Positions 7,922 to 14,877 of a DNA stretch of 64,000 bases are shown here, piece after piece. Numbering within the stretch: the stretch's first letter is position 1; every line of letters begins with the position of its first letter. The translations under genes and the position numbers were made by a program. The notes under the pieces were generated by a model that was given only the letters and a program-made list of their open reading frames with translations, searched no databases and had not been told where the DNA came from. Origin of the DNA: G020348185 sp964525045 (GTDB taxonomy: Bacteria; Nitrospirota; Nitrospiria; Nitrospirales; UBA8639); contig CAZGFD010000001.1 of NCBI GenBank assembly GCA_964525045.1, positions 1-64,000 of the forward strand. The letters run 5' to 3'.

Positions 7922-8409
7922 ACTTTCCTCCTTTTTGTAGTTTGACGGGAATGTCCTGTTAATGAACGAATAGGATGACGATTCTTTTTTTGCCGGCATG
8001 CTCCGCAATATCCTCGAAACTCAACCTGATGGCTAATCACTTGAAAATCGGATGGGAGGCCTTCCGGTGATGATAGTTGATTCAGCCCATTGTCACTCAG
8101 ATCAGCAATAGATCGACAGGCGAGGCAAATCAGATGATGATGGGGTGAAATATTGGCATCAAAACGCGCCCGGTCGTGCCAAAAGTTCACTTCCTGCACG
8201 AGGCCGGCATCTCGCAACACCGATAGGGTGTAGTACACCGTGTTCTGAGAAATCATGGGATACGTCTTGGACACCTGACGATAGAGGTCATCTGCCGTGG
8301 GATGGCAGGTCGTTTCCGCCAGCGCCTTGTAAATTGCCGATCTCTGTGGGGTCGTCTTCAGGCCACATCCCTTAAACCGCTCCCGAATCATTTCCGATGA
8401 TAATTTCAT
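7918..8409 (-). CDS. perR: Peroxide-responsive repressor PerR (Fur family)
   Basis: This 163-residue Fur-family regulator has a winged helix (LKTTPQRSAIYKAL, then HPTADDLYRQV) and a C-terminal dimer domain. The key residues are those of Bacillus PerR shifted by exactly one: sensory-site His36, Asp84, His90, His92 and Asp103, and structural zinc cysteines 95, 98, 135 and 138. An Asp at 103, where Fur has Glu, supports peroxide sensing by metal-catalysed histidine oxidation. It heads the operon perR-rbr-Fe-S oxidoreductase-DUF3501. A palindrome 18-35 bases before its start suggests autoregulation. The C-terminal tail beyond about 145 is long and basic. Confidence 0.92.
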   Translation of the reverse strand: MKLSSEMIRERFKGCGLKTTPQRSAIYKALAETTCHPTADDLYRQVSKTYPMISQNTVYYTLSVLRDAGLVQEVNFWHDRARFDANISPHHHLICLACRSIADLSDNGLNQLSSPEGLPSDFQVISHQVEFRGYCGACRQKKNRHPIRSLTGHSRQTTKRRKV

Positions 8410-8426
8410 TTCATTCTTTCTTAGGA

Positions 8427-8444
8427 ATGATTACTATTTATCAT
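8427..8444 (-). promoter_or_regulatory. Candidate PerR operator upstream of perR
   Basis: On the minus strand the sequence is ATGATAAATAGTAATCAT, an AT-rich imperfect palindrome with 14 of 18 bases in paired positions. Its form recalls the PerR/Fur box pattern of two inverted AT-rich heptamers. It sits directly upstream of perR. Binding is inferred from position and form only. Confidence 0.5.
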
Positions 8445-8508
8445 ATTTCTTCCTCTTCCTTCAAGGGCGAGGGGCGGGATGAGAGTAGAAACGTTAGAAA
8501 AACAAGAC

Positions 8509-9423
8509 CTACATTCTTTCCCACCCGCTTCCTTCATGGCCAAAACGAAAAACGGAGGGATGAAAAATCTCAGCCAGAATTTCCAATGATTCCACCAATC
8601 GTGGTCCGGGACGATTAAAGAATTGATTCCCATCGGTAAGGTAAACGTGCCCAGTTTGAACGGCTCGTAACGTGGACCATAGAGGGTTGTCTGTCAATGG
8701 GGAAATTTCTGCACGCGTACGTTGAATAGAGTATCCGCAAGGCAAGACAACAATGATCTCAGGATCAGCTTTTTTCAATGCCTCCCAGGTGATCCAAGGG
8801 GCATGGTCACCTCTATTTCCGAATACATTCTGTCCCCCGGCCATCGTTACCAGTTCGGGTATCCAATTGGCTGAAGCCATAAGGGGATCCATCCATTCGA
8901 TACAGCCAACACGTGGATGAAAAGAAATGGGGCGGGCCAGATTGGCAATCGCTACTATGCGATTTTTCAGAGAATGCAGAAGCTCCGTTCCCTGTTTTAC
9001 CTGACCGGTGACCTCAGCCACTCTTGAAAAATCCTGCCACACCCCCGACAAATCGGTTGTTTGGAGCGAAACAATCGTAGGTTTGGATCCAAGCCATTCA
9101 GCCACGGCCTTTTCAACATCCAGAAGACTCACCGCACACACATCACATTGGGTTTGGGTCACGATAAGATCGGGTTGCAATCTTTGAAGAATGTCGGTGT
9201 CCACCCGGTATACAGAGAGGGTCGCTTTCAATAATTCTTTTACATGCTGGTCAATCTCACGACTTGTTCCATCCACCGGAAACTTTGTCTCAGTACAGAC
9301 GGGACGATTGACGATAGAAGCAGGAAAGTCACATTCATGAGACCGCCCAACGACCCGATCCTCGCAACCCAACGCGCACACCATTTCAGTTGCACTAGGA
9401 ATAAGGCTGACGATTCGTTGCAT
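8509..9423 (-). CDS. BtuF-like cobalamin/iron-complex binding protein (periplasmic binding protein fold, no signal peptide)
   Basis: The product (about 304 residues from the ATG at 9423) begins with QRIVSLIPSATEMVCALG and continues with VGRSHECDFP, the signature of the BtuF/FepB (COG0614) family. The CIEWMDP segment, PWITWEALKKADPEIIVVLPCG and NQFFNRPGPRLVESLEILAE also fit. These proteins bind corrinoids or ferric complexes for ABC import. Here no signal peptide or lipobox is seen and no permease or ATPase is adjacent, so a cytoplasmic or salvage role is possible. The frame can extend to an ATG at 9474, but the conserved domain starts at 9423 and neither start has a good ribosome binding site. 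No cobalamin riboswitch was found upstream. Confidence 0.82.
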   Translation of the reverse strand: MQRIVSLIPSATEMVCALGCEDRVVGRSHECDFPASIVNRPVCTETKFPVDGTSREIDQHVKELLKATLSVYRVDTDILQRLQPDLIVTQTQCDVCAVSLLDVEKAVAEWLGSKPTIVSLQTTDLSGVWQDFSRVAEVTGQVKQGTELLHSLKNRIVAIANLARPISFHPRVGCIEWMDPLMASANWIPELVTMAGGQNVFGNRGDHAPWITWEALKKADPEIIVVLPCGYSIQRTRAEISPLTDNPLWSTLRAVQTGHVYLTDGNQFFNRPGPRLVESLEILAEIFHPSVFRFGHEGSGWERM

Positions 9424-9524
9424 GGGGATAGTCAGAAGATTGATTGAATTGGGCGAAATCCAGTTGTTCTCCATCCTAAAGATTACCGGACAAATAGAGC
9501 AAGCCGTGAACCGAAAGGTGATAT

Positions 9525-9542
9525 TTCTAGAAATTTCTAGAA
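9525..9542. promoter_or_regulatory. Perfect 18-base palindrome between divergent genes
   Basis: TTCTAGAAATTTCTAGAA is its own reverse complement and is made of two TTCTAGAA units. It lies between the BtuF-like gene (minus) and the Lrp-type gene (plus), so it could serve as an operator for either. No regulator can be named. Confidence 0.45.
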
Positions 9543-9607
9543 GCCTTAAGCCTACCTATGGTAAAACTAGTGACCTTTTCAAGTCCCAATTTGTCCTCCC
9601 TCATTTT

Positions 9608-9646
9608 CACTCTCCCCGCGAGCGGGGAGAGGGCAAGGGTGAGGGG
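9608..9646. repeat. GC-rich GGGGAGAGGG hairpin element, copy 2
   Basis: CTCTCCCCGC, a short loop and GCGGGGAGAG form a strong hairpin, followed by GGCAAGGGTGAGGGG. It stands 52 bases before the Lrp-type gene. Confidence 0.8.
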
Positions 9647-9697
9647 TCCGATAAGAAATTTGTACTTAAACTACTTGACCCAACCGAGGAGGAACCC

Positions 9698-9934
9698 ATG
9701 GCCACAAAAGCTTACATTCTTATGAAAGTCAAAACCGGGAAAGCGCAAGATGTATTGAACACCCTAAAGGCGATGCCAGGAGTCGAACAAGCCCATGCCT
9801 GTTTCGGTCAACCTGATATATTTGGCCTCATCAATGCGCCAGATGACCGAGCGCTGTCAGACCTGATTATGGCCAAAATCCACACCATTCCCGGCGTAGA
9901 GGAAACGGACACCCACATCGTTGTTCAGGATTAA
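9698..9934 (+). CDS. Stand-alone Lrp/AsnC effector-binding (RAM) domain protein
   Basis: The 78-residue product is a single RAM/ACT-like domain (TKAYILMKVKTGKAQDVLN, then PGVEQAHACFGQPDIFGLI, then MAKIHTIPGVEETDTHIVV). It corresponds to the C-terminal ligand-binding half of Lrp/AsnC regulators without the DNA-binding helix-turn-helix. Such proteins can bind amino acids and modulate full-length Lrp partners or enzymes. The ATG at 9698 follows GAGGAGGAA and gives a standard-length domain; the frame upstream runs through a repeat and is not coding. No partner regulator is in the window. Confidence 0.88.
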   Translation: MATKAYILMKVKTGKAQDVLNTLKAMPGVEQAHACFGQPDIFGLINAPDDRALSDLIMAKIHTIPGVEETDTHIVVQD

Positions 9935-9974
9935 TCATCTTCCCCCTCCTTTATTCACTTTCCTATTTCAAGTC

Positions 9975-10008
9975 CCCTTTCCCCACGTAGGGGAGAGGGT
10001 GAGGGGGC
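9975..10008. repeat. GC-rich GGGGAGAGGG hairpin element, copy 3
   Basis: CCCTTTCCCC, ACGTA, GGGGAGAGGG and the tail GTGAGGGGGC. It lies 40 bases after the Lrp-type gene and before the end of the convergent M19 gene, so it may also act as a bidirectional transcription stop. Confidence 0.75.
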
Positions 10009-10079
10009 ATTGGGAGAGGAAATACTAAGGGATTGGCTCACCCAACGCAGAATGGGAATTCATTGAAGGTCTTTTGCGA

Positions 10080-11330
10080 TTAAGGGAGATGAGCTAAGAG
10101 AAAGTCGCGAAGATTTTCGCCCATGATTTGGCGAATTTCCTGGTCAGTGAAACCTCGAGACTGGAGGGCTTGCGTTAAGAGGGGCATTCCAGTGGCGTCG
10201 AAATGGGATTGGACAGCGCCGTCGAAGTCTGATCCTACCGTGATGGAATCGACGTTACCGAGGAGTTTTTTTACGGCCTCAATGGCATCGACGGTCTTTC
10301 CTACATCTGTTCCGCACATTGCACCTTTCCAAAGGCCAATGCCAATCAGTCCGCCATGTTGGGCGATTTTTTTGATGTGTCGGGCATGAAGATTCCGTTC
10401 GCCACGCTCACATGTCTCTTGAATCCCGATATGGGAGACCACCATGCCCGGAAGCGGGTATGGGGGCTTGTGGTCATAGAGGTCCATAACGTCGTCGATG
10501 GTTTTCTGAGAAGCATGGGCTAAGTCTAATATGAGTTTCTGTTTTCCCAACCTTTTGATGAGCTCTTTCCCTTTGGGCATCTTTAACCCTCTTCTTTCAA
10601 CTCCGGTTGACGAGCCGGCAAATTCGTTATCGAAAAAATGCACCAGAGCTATCATCCGAAACCCTGTGTCGTAAAATTCCTGAAGGTTCTTGACATCTCC
10701 TTCGAGCGCATGGGCTCCTTCTAAGCCAAGTATCCCGGCCGTTATAAAAGGTGTGCTTTTTCGACGTATCAAATAGTTGTGGAGATCTTCGGAAGATTTG
10801 ATGAAGGTCAATTTGCCGCTGGATTTGTCAGCCCACTCCTGAAACTGTTCGCCATAAAACAAAGCCCGCTCTTTGAGGCTTCCACGTTTTCGTTCGTCTC
10901 CTAACTGAGCCATAGCTAGCAGAGTTCCGACATCAGGTGCGTGTTGAGAGTAATAGGTCTCACGCCAGGGAGTGGACATCCAACGCTGATAGGGAAGAGG
11001 AATTTTTGTAAAAACCGTAAAGGCTTGAAGGGCAATATTACCCTCAATCATTCGAGGGACATCGAGATGGCCCCGCTTATGCCGTTCTAATAAGTTCCGG
11101 TCCCATAATAATGTGTCAGCATGCAAATCAGCCACAAACAAACTTTGGTGAAATTGGTGTGCTGTGGGGTCTTTGAAACTGTAGGGTGGATCTAAGGAAA
11201 CTTGATTGATCAAGGCATCTGAAGAGGAGGAAATGAGGCTGCAGCTTGTTTGTGTGACAATAAGGAAGGCGAGCGCAACGAAAATTAACCTTGGCGTTCG
11301 TAAGCTGTTTTCTAATTTCGAATCTGTCAT
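10080..11330 (-). CDS. Membrane dipeptidase, peptidase family M19 (lipoprotein)
   Basis: The 416-residue product has a lipoprotein signal peptide (basic N-terminus, hydrophobic 14-26, lipobox VTQTSC with Cys30). A zinc-dependent M19 dipeptidase domain follows. Metal-site motifs are HADTL (His70, Asp72), the glutamate of LGLEGAHALEG, DLAHAS, VVSHIGIQ and GSDFDGAV near the C-terminus. The enzymes hydrolyse dipeptides, including D-amino-acid-containing ones. Because it is anchored outside the cytoplasm it could trim peptidoglycan-derived peptides, which is an inference. It appears monocistronic. Confidence 0.92.
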   Translation of the reverse strand: MTDSKLENSLRTPRLIFVALAFLIVTQTSCSLISSSSDALINQVSLDPPYSFKDPTAHQFHQSLFVADLHADTLLWDRNLLERHKRGHLDVPRMIEGNIALQAFTVFTKIPLPYQRWMSTPWRETYYSQHAPDVGTLLAMAQLGDERKRGSLKERALFYGEQFQEWADKSSGKLTFIKSSEDLHNYLIRRKSTPFITAGILGLEGAHALEGDVKNLQEFYDTGFRMIALVHFFDNEFAGSSTGVERRGLKMPKGKELIKRLGKQKLILDLAHASQKTIDDVMDLYDHKPPYPLPGMVVSHIGIQETCERGERNLHARHIKKIAQHGGLIGIGLWKGAMCGTDVGKTVDAIEAVKKLLGNVDSITVGSDFDGAVQSHFDATGMPLLTQALQSRGFTDQEIRQIMGENLRDFLLAHLP

Positions 11331-11383
11331 TCCATAGATTCTCTTATCTTAAATCCTAACCTTAATATTCATCGTAGCCTCGA

Positions 11384-11420
11384 CCCTCACCCTGCCCTCT
11401 CCCTACCAGGGAGAGGGTAA
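11384..11420. repeat. GC-rich GGGGAGAGGG hairpin element, copy 4 (reverse orientation)
   Basis: CCCTCACCCTGCCCTCTCCC, TACCA, GGGAGAGGG. The tail of the family is on the left, so this copy is inverted relative to copies 2 and 3. It lies between the M19 and PuuD-type genes. Confidence 0.75.
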
Positions 11421-11430
11421 TAAAAGTAGC

Positions 11431-11463
11431 AAAAAATGAAGAGCCGGCTTTTTTAAGGCCGGC
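11431..11463 (-). terminator. Terminator after PuuD-type gene
   Basis: On the minus strand GCCGGC, a nine-base loop and GCCGGC form a GC-rich hairpin (11443-11463), 52 bases after the stop. It is followed after six bases by six T residues (plus-strand A-run 11431-11436). Confidence 0.65.
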
Positions 11464-11515
11464 CCCCGGACAAAAAGAAGAAAATGGTTAAAAAATGCCC
11501 TGGCTAACTTGCAAC

Positions 11516-11995
11516 TCAGAATAAACCGGACGCGTGACCGGAGTTGGCCATGAAAAATAGCATCGGGATTGAAAGCATCGTATTCGTTCGGGATGCTAAT
11601 AGGGCTACCCGGGCCGATTTGGCTTTTTCCTCAGCCGAGGCTTGCTTCATCCCCAACACTTTTTGCTGGTTGGGCCAGATAATGCCCCACACATTAAAGA
11701 GCATAATGGTGCCAAGCCAGGCTCCCATCCCGATCACGGCATGTTCCCCTTGCAACATAAAGGCTTGGCCAAAACGGCCCTGGTGCATGAGCAGAAAAGC
11801 TCCAAAGAGCCAGGTGAACAGGGCGCCCCATCGGAACCACCATAAGGCATTCGGCACCAGGTGTTGAAAGGCCTCGGCTTTCGTTTCAGGTTTCACTACC
11901 TTGAGAAACGGAACCTGGATAAAGTTGAAATAGTACAAAATTCCGATCCAGGTGATGCCGGCGAGATAGTGTCCCCAGGCAATAATTGATTCCAT
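11516..11995 (-). CDS. Urate hydroxylase PuuD-type membrane protein (urate oxidase N-terminal domain family)
   Basis: The 159-residue product has four predicted membrane helices (about 6-27, 50-70, 85-108 and 128-150) with conserved-looking histidines His9, His45, His71 and His85. These could bind haem as in the membrane domain of PuuD. The start WGHYLAGITWIGILYYFNF and the segment WPNQQKVLG match the urate oxidase N-terminal family. The cytochrome c domain that completes PuuD is absent, and no purine catabolism genes are nearby. Urate oxidation is therefore not established; a haem-containing redox role is as likely. A 30-codon membrane-peptide gene lies 62 bases upstream on the same strand. 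Confidence 0.8.
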   Translation of the reverse strand: MESIIAWGHYLAGITWIGILYYFNFIQVPFLKVVKPETKAEAFQHLVPNALWWFRWGALFTWLFGAFLLMHQGRFGQAFMLQGEHAVIGMGAWLGTIMLFNVWGIIWPNQQKVLGMKQASAEEKAKSARVALLASRTNTMLSIPMLFFMANSGHASGLF

Positions 11996-12057
11996 GATTT
12001 ATTCCTCTCGTCAAAGGTTGTAAGTCGTGAGTAAAGTGTGAGTTTGTCGGTCTGTCG

Positions 12058-12150
12058 CTACACCAACATTTTGACGAAAAAATACAAGACAACCGTTAAG
12101 ACAAATCCTGCGGTTATGGTTCCGCCAATGGTATCGAGGGGATTACCCAT
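12058..12150 (-). CDS. Small single-pass membrane peptide (30 aa)
   Basis: An ATG at 12150 preceded by AATGGAGGCTAAAC (GGAGG at suitable distance) opens a 30-codon frame. Its product has a short polar start (MGNPLDTIGG) and one continuous hydrophobic stretch of about 18 residues ending in FFVKMLV. It is too short for usual gene callers. The strong ribosome binding site, the one-helix design and the position 62 bases before the four-helix PuuD-type gene suggest a small subunit of the same complex, as seen for small oxidase subunits. No family was recognised. Confidence 0.6.
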   Translation of the reverse strand: MGNPLDTIGGTITAGFVLTVVLYFFVKMLV

Positions 12151-12259
12151 GTTTAGCCTCCATTGTATGTTTGGTGAACTTCGACTGACTTTTCTACGAT
12201 AATGGAAATACCCTAGCGCATTTAGTGTATGCTCTTCAAGGGCGGGACTTTAAAGAGAA

Positions 12260-12865
12260 TTATTTTTTCACCGTTTTCCTTCTTATACTTTTAAAAGACT
12301 TTTTTTCTTCTGGCAAGCAAAACCGCCAGGGTTTGTTGGCCCATGTCCCGGCATACTCAACCCCAACGCGAGTGCGCTTCTGAATTTTCTTGGGAGAAAC
12401 GTGTGCCCCACGGTCCTCAACCCAAACCAATTTTCCCAGCGTGGCATCAATCCCATTAAGGTTTTTATCGATCTCTAAAAAGCGGGTAACCCGACCGGGG
12501 CCCTGAATGCGAATCGGAACATCCAAAGGTCCGTTATCTTTCTCGATCACCTCAATGCCCCGGATCAAAATGGCGGCGGGATAATCAATCCGATCGGTTA
12601 CCAAGTTCAGGCAATGATACATGCCATAAATGAGGTACACATAGATGAACCCTGAGGGGCCAAACATAATGTCCGTTCGTTTGGTCCGTCCTCGGGAGGC
12701 ATGAGATGCCCTATCCTCAGGACCGACATAGGCCTCCACATCGACAATACGCGTGTGGATGACACCGGCCTGTGTTTCCCTCAATAAATATTTCCCCAGA
12801 ATTTCCTTGGCAACCTTCAAGGTAGGCCGGTCAAAAAAATCACGGGAAAGTGGGGAGGGATTCAC
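12260..12865 (-). CDS. mpg: DNA-3-methyladenine glycosylase (AAG/MPG family)
   Basis: This base-excision repair enzyme removes alkylated purines. The core starts at PLSRDFFDRPTLKVAKEIL. RIVDVEAYVGPEDRASHA contains the catalytic Glu, and FGPSGFIYVYLIYGMYHCLN carries the intercalating and base-pocket tyrosines. IQGPGRVTRFL is also family-typical. From a GTG at 12865 it has 201 residues, a normal length. The frame is open further upstream, but that part is the translation of a heptamer repeat (12868-12948) and the end of the neighbouring gene, so it is excluded. A TTG just at the upstream stop is an alternative start. Confidence 0.88.
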   Translation of the reverse strand: MNPSPLSRDFFDRPTLKVAKEILGKYLLRETQAGVIHTRIVDVEAYVGPEDRASHASRGRTKRTDIMFGPSGFIYVYLIYGMYHCLNLVTDRIDYPAAILIRGIEVIEKDNGPLDVPIRIQGPGRVTRFLEIDKNLNGIDATLGKLVWVEDRGAHVSPKKIQKRTRVGVEYAGTWANKPWRFCLPEEKKSFKSIRRKTVKK

Positions 12866-12867
12866 TG

Positions 12868-12948
12868 GGTTCCGAGTTGCGGGTTTCGGGTTCCGGGTTT
12901 CAAAAGGAGAATTTTTCCCCGAAACGCGAAACCCGAGACCCGAAACTG
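12868..12948. repeat. Heptamer repeat, GGGTTTC type, two facing arrays
   Basis: The left half is a run of heptamers like GGGTTTCGGGTTCC. The right half is the reverse complement type (GAAACGC, GAAACCC, GAGACCC, GAAAC). Together they form a long imperfect inverted repeat. It fills the gap between the SagB-type and glycosylase genes and stays open in the glycosylase frame. Confidence 0.75.
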
Positions 12949-12956
12949 GTTGTTTC

Positions 12957-14723
12957 TTAATCAAGCCCTTCCCCGTACGGTGGCAGTGTGGTGAGCCGCG
13001 TGTCTTCGACCGGGCCGCCAACGGTGAAATGGTATAGCGATTGAAATTTTCTATTCGGGAAAAATCCTAGTAAGCGGTGGACCGGATCGTCAAAGAAGCA
13101 CCCGATGCCCGTTGATCGCACTCCGGCGGCTTCGGCCTCGAGGTACAACACTTGTCCGATTAATCCGGTTTCCCAGAAGAGCCGGCGATAAAACCAGGGA
13201 CCGTGTTTTTCGATTCCGGCATCAAATTCTGCGATCATCCCCAATGAAAACGCGCTGTCTCCCGCGATCTCCTGCCAACAACTCACCTGGGTGGCAATTT
13301 GTTGAGCATTGCCATCCTCAAGTAGGTACAAGGGTAGGTCTTTGGGACAGCCTTCAGGAACGGTCCACTGGAATTGTTGATGCATAGAGTTTTTGAAATC
13401 CTGGAGTTTTTCGGCCTCTGGGTTTCGAATTAGAAAATACAATCCTGGTGGAATTCCATCAACCCGATGAACGAATAACGCGAGATGAATGGTCGGAGGC
13501 CAGGAAATGGCGTCCCATGGCATGGGTCGACGGATAAGATCCAAATTCGCTTGGGGCATGACTCGGCTGAGCATGAGAAAGAAACGGTCTGCGGGAATAC
13601 CGGTCTTGCCATCGAAGGATACCGCGCTTCGGCGTTGATGGATGATTTGAGCGGCTTGGGGTAGGGGAGGGTCTTTTAGTTTTTTTTTGTGGTCTTCCTC
13701 CTCACCCTTACCCTCTTCCCCACTGGCAGAGAGGGGAAAAAAGGAAGGGAAAAGTGGAGTGACGTCGGATTCCTGGGAAGATTTCCACGAGGCCTCGGTG
13801 ACCTGGTCGATGATTTCCCAGGGGATTGGATTGTCACGGCTTAGCCGATTGGCCTGTCCTTGCCAGTTGCCTTGGGCAAGAGTCGACAAAGCCTCCTGAT
13901 TCAGGAAAAGGGGAAGTGTTTCCCCGGTGTTGTTATCGGGGCCCCAAACCACGGCGATAAGTTCAGGATATTCACGTTCGGCATCGAGAAAATCGTCTCG
14001 ACGACTGAGTCCCAAGAGATCAGACACCGTATCATCAGAGGTGCCGGAAAGCACCGTCAATTTCCATCCGAGAGTTGCCGCAGCGATTCGAAGGGACCCG
14101 ATGGCGTGGCCTGTATCATGTTGGCAATACCGAAAAGCCCGTTCACCGTATTTCCAGGCCTCCCGCCAATGAACCGACGTGAGGCCTACCAGAAATGAAC
14201 CAACAGGGAAGTTCTTAAGAACTGTTTGCGCTTCATTGCCTGAACAGGCCAGCCGTTGTTCGAGCCCATGTTCCTTGGGAGCATAGTGATAAAGGCCAGG
14301 TGTGAGCGAAAGGTCTGGTGCCTCCCCAAGAAAAAGATACCCCTCTGTCGGATGGAGATTTCCACTTGAGGGGTTACTCCGTAAGGCCCAACGATTCTCG
14401 CCGTATTCTTTCCACGCTGTAATGGAAAGAGCATACTCAAAAAGTCTGGAAATGGATTCCAGGGCCAAGGGTTGAGAAGAAATCGGATTGGGAACAAACA
14501 AATCCTCGTAAAAAGGAGACACCGGATCTTGAGGCGGTTTAAGAAGTGGGAGCCGGGTTAAGGGGGCTCCTTCAAAACGGCGAAACGGGTTCGGCTGGTT
14601 GGCCCAGTCCAGGTATCCCAATGCCCGGGCATACCGGTTAAAGTCATGTTTGGTTTGCTGGTGGTACTGTTTGACGCGTTCGAGAGGAGAGGGGGTAGGC
14701 TGCGGGTTTGGGGTGGGACTCAT
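12957..14723 (-). CDS. SagB-type double nitroreductase-domain oxidoreductase
   Basis: The 588-residue product contains two nitroreductase (FMN) domains. The first (about 85-270) has SITAWKEYG, the LRSNPSSGNLHPTEGY FMN-binding-type motif and GHAIGSLRIAAATLGW. The second (about 350-575) begins IIHQRRSAVSFDG and ends with GQVLYLEAEAAGVRSTGIG and FFDDPVHRLLG. SagB-type enzymes oxidise azoline rings in peptide natural products, but many relatives stand alone. Here no precursor peptide, SagC or SagD gene is adjacent, so the substrate is unknown. The linker around residues 329-342 is encoded by a copy of the GC-rich intergenic repeat. Start ATG at 14723. Confidence 0.85.
   Translation of the reverse strand: MSPTPNPQPTPSPLERVKQYHQQTKHDFNRYARALGYLDWANQPNPFRRFEGAPLTRLPLLKPPQDPVSPFYEDLFVPNPISSQPLALESISRLFEYALSITAWKEYGENRWALRSNPSSGNLHPTEGYLFLGEAPDLSLTPGLYHYAPKEHGLEQRLACSGNEAQTVLKNFPVGSFLVGLTSVHWREAWKYGERAFRYCQHDTGHAIGSLRIAAATLGWKLTVLSGTSDDTVSDLLGLSRRDDFLDAEREYPELIAVVWGPDNNTGETLPLFLNQEALSTLAQGNWQGQANRLSRDNPIPWEIIDQVTEASWKSSQESDVTPLFPSFFPLSASGEEGKGEEEDHKKKLKDPPLPQAAQIIHQRRSAVSFDGKTGIPADRFFLMLSRVMPQANLDLIRRPMPWDAISWPPTIHLALFVHRVDGIPPGLYFLIRNPEAEKLQDFKNSMHQQFQWTVPEGCPKDLPLYLLEDGNAQQIATQVSCWQEIAGDSAFSLGMIAEFDAGIEKHGPWFYRRLFWETGLIGQVLYLEAEAAGVRSTGIGCFFDDPVHRLLGFFPNRKFQSLYHFTVGGPVEDTRLTTLPPYGEGLD
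13698..13738. repeat. GC-rich GGGGAGAGGG element inside a coding region, copy 5
   Basis: CCTCACCCTTACCCTCTTCC, CC, a loop and GAGAGGGG match the intergenic family in reverse orientation. The copy lies in frame in the SagB-type gene and encodes a Ser/Gly/Glu-rich linker between the two nitroreductase domains. Confidence 0.75.
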
Positions 14724-14811
14724 ACGGTTCCCTATCGAATCGTAAAAGGGGCCTAGCAGGATCGGGAAACCTCTGATGCCCTTAACTCTTCAGGTTTTCG
14801 TTTCGCTAATT

Positions 14812-14840
14812 CTCCCTCTCCCCCTCCCGGGGGCGAGGGA
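14812..14840. repeat. GC-rich GGGGAGAGGG element, copy 6 (partial)
   Basis: TCCCTCTCCCCCTCCCGGGG then GCGAGGGA forms a compact hairpin between parE and the SagB-type gene. Confidence 0.65.
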
Positions 14841-14877
14841 ACACGAGGAGGCACTTTCTTTATTCTTTCAAGCGTAA

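Noticed and set aside
7922..8008. N-terminal extension of rubrerythrin
   Set aside because: It lies within perR, while the ATG at 7921 has a strong ribosome binding site and starts the normal domain.
9424..9700. Possible cobalamin riboswitch upstream of the BtuF-like gene
   Set aside because: No B12-box-like conserved segment was recognised on the minus strand; the region is explained by a palindrome and a GC-rich repeat.
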